Positions 14,231 to 14,887 of a stretch of DNA of 14,887 bases are shown here, in pieces. Origin of the DNA: an uncultured Bacteroidota bacterium. GTDB taxonomy: Bacteria > Bacteroidota > Bacteroidia > Bacteroidales > F082. Made by a program: the position numbers and the translations under genes. The number at the start of each line of letters is the position of its first letter. Position 1 is the first letter of the stretch. The notes beneath the pieces are model-generated. The model worked only from the letters and a program-made list of their open reading frames with translations. It made no database searches and was not told the origin of the DNA. The stretch is taken from the NCBI GenBank assembly GCA_900542475.1, contig UQNO01000048.1, positions 1-14,887 of the forward strand, read 5' to 3'.

Positions 14231-14722
14231 CTATTCGTCTAAATATGCGTTCAGAAATTTTTGAGCGAGACTGTCCGGCCTTATATTCTTCCTTGCATCG
14301 TCTGGAGAGAACCACTGGTATGAGTAGTCTATCTCTTTATTGGTTGACAATTCGCTGCTATCCTTTACAAAAGCCGTAAAGTTACACATCAGAGTATTCG
14401 ACGGCTCAAAGAATTGGGTGCGATTTAACTTGAGCCTACTTACCGTCATGCCGGTTTCCTCTTTTATCTCACGACAGACAGCATGTTCCACTTGTTCACC
14501 ACGATTGACATAGCCTGCCACAAGGATATATGAAGGTCTTCCGTATTGTTTGATTAACAGTATCTTGCCAGTCTGTTCGTCAACAACAATCATACTGACT
14601 GCCACATTATACATCGGGAAACGGTGTTGTTCACATTTCGGGCAATAAGGAACCATGCCTTCTCCTTCAAGTTCCCTCTCAACTAATGCCGTTCCACACT
14701 CGAAGCAATGTTTCTGTATCAT
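14231..14722 (-). CDS. Nudix hydrolase with N-terminal zinc ribbon (NudC-like)
   Basis: 163 residues. An N-terminal zinc ribbon uses Cys6, Cys9, Cys27 and Cys30. The Nudix box runs from Gly70 to about residue 92 (GX5EX7REIXEEXG, all key Gly, Glu and Arg residues present) and binds the metal for hydrolysis of a nucleoside diphosphate linked to another group. The zinc ribbon plus Nudix layout is that of the NADH pyrophosphatase NudC. However, the NudC substrate motif after the box is replaced by a WFSPDDA segment, and the protein is much shorter than NudC, so the substrate is open. Its ATG overlaps the stop of the upstream methyltransferase gene (ATGA), showing a shared operon. Confidence 0.9.
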   Translation of the reverse strand: MIQKHCFECGTALVERELEGEGMVPYCPKCEQHRFPMYNVAVSMIVVDEQTGKILLIKQYGRPSYILVAGYVNRGEQVEHAVCREIKEETGMTVSRLKLNRTQFFEPSNTLMCNFTAFVKDSSELSTNKEIDYSYQWFSPDDARKNIRPDSLAQKFLNAYLDE

Positions 14723-14887
14723 AAATATCTCCTCACTTTCTTTTTATAATCCAGATATTCCTCACCGAAAGCATCTTCCATAAAAGCTTCTTCGTTCCGT
14801 ATTTGTTTGTCGAAAAGAAATATCACAAGCGCCACAACAATAGCGTGCCATGCGTTTGGATATGCTATTAAGATGCCGAGATACATT
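14719..14887 (-). CDS. Isoprenylcysteine carboxyl methyltransferase family protein, C-terminal end (runs off right edge)
   Basis: The last 55 residues of a frame that enters from beyond the window. A membrane helix (YPNAWHAIVVALVIFLF) is followed by KQIRNEEAFMEDAFGEEYLDYKKKVRRYL. The EE-x-F...FG-x-x-Y-x-x-Y pattern closes the ICMT/PEMT-like integral membrane methyltransferases, which bind SAM at this conserved C-terminal region. The stop overlaps the Nudix start by 4 nt. Bacterial members modify varied small or lipid substrates, and the substrate here cannot be told from this fragment. Confidence 0.75.
   Translation of the reverse strand, partial: MYLGILIAYPNAWHAIVVALVIFLFDKQIRNEEAFMEDAFGEEYLDYKKKVRRYL

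Noticed and set aside
1..14887. CRISPR array, tRNA or rRNA genes, tandem repeats
   Set aside because: I saw no regularly spaced direct repeats and no tRNA or rRNA signature sequences on either strand.

Overview
The window is chromosomal DNA of a member of the Bacteroidota, most likely an anaerobic Bacteroidales. The signs are promoters of the phylum type (a TAnnTTTG -7 box, often with TTG 19-20 nt upstream), AT-rich leaders in place of strong Shine-Dalgarno sequences, a DUF3822-rsmD gene pair, a short AMP nucleosidase, and a class I hybrid cluster protein typical of anaerobes. No rRNA, tRNA or CRISPR array is visible.

Layout. (1) 1-363, minus: N-terminus of a class II HMG-CoA reductase whose reading frame switches, about 70 bases from the window edge, into an unrelated polyferredoxin-like cysteine motif. 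This is probably a chimeric join. (2) 527-2295, minus: a two-gene operon, amn then holA, with overlapping stop and start. (3) 2358-3134, plus: a radical SAM protein transcribed divergently from amn out of back-to-back promoters. (4) 3216-6644, plus: a tightly packed operon of a membrane-anchored unknown protein, a DUF3822 protein, RsmD and a secreted C69-family dipeptidase, followed by two hairpins. (5) 6749-7087, minus: a small MmcQ/YjbR protein. (6) 7163-7634: about 470 bp without a convincing gene, ending in a hairpin downstream of hcp.

(7) 7635-10166: hcp (minus) and a divergent Crp/Fnr-family regulator (plus). This pair resembles the HcpR-hcp nitrosative-stress module. The hcp promoter has a good -7 box but no -33 box. 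A palindrome sits where a class II Crp/Fnr activator would bind. (8) 10194-12991, plus: an accessory patch with a decayed tyrosine recombinase (5' end missing, in-frame amber codon) followed by an intact AAA ATPase carrying a PD-(D/E)XK-like C-terminus. A long inverted repeat overlaps the ATPase promoter. (9) 13017-14887, minus: a compact operon of an isoprenylcysteine methyltransferase-like protein (partial), a Nudix hydrolase, a small unknown protein, a CrcB fluoride channel and a flavin-reductase-like lipoprotein.

Most of the window is ordinary housekeeping. The places worth attention are the left-edge chimera, the hcp/hcpR intergenic region, and the integrase-remnant plus ATPase patch with its operator-like repeat. 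I saw no clear evidence of a wholly new multi-gene system.
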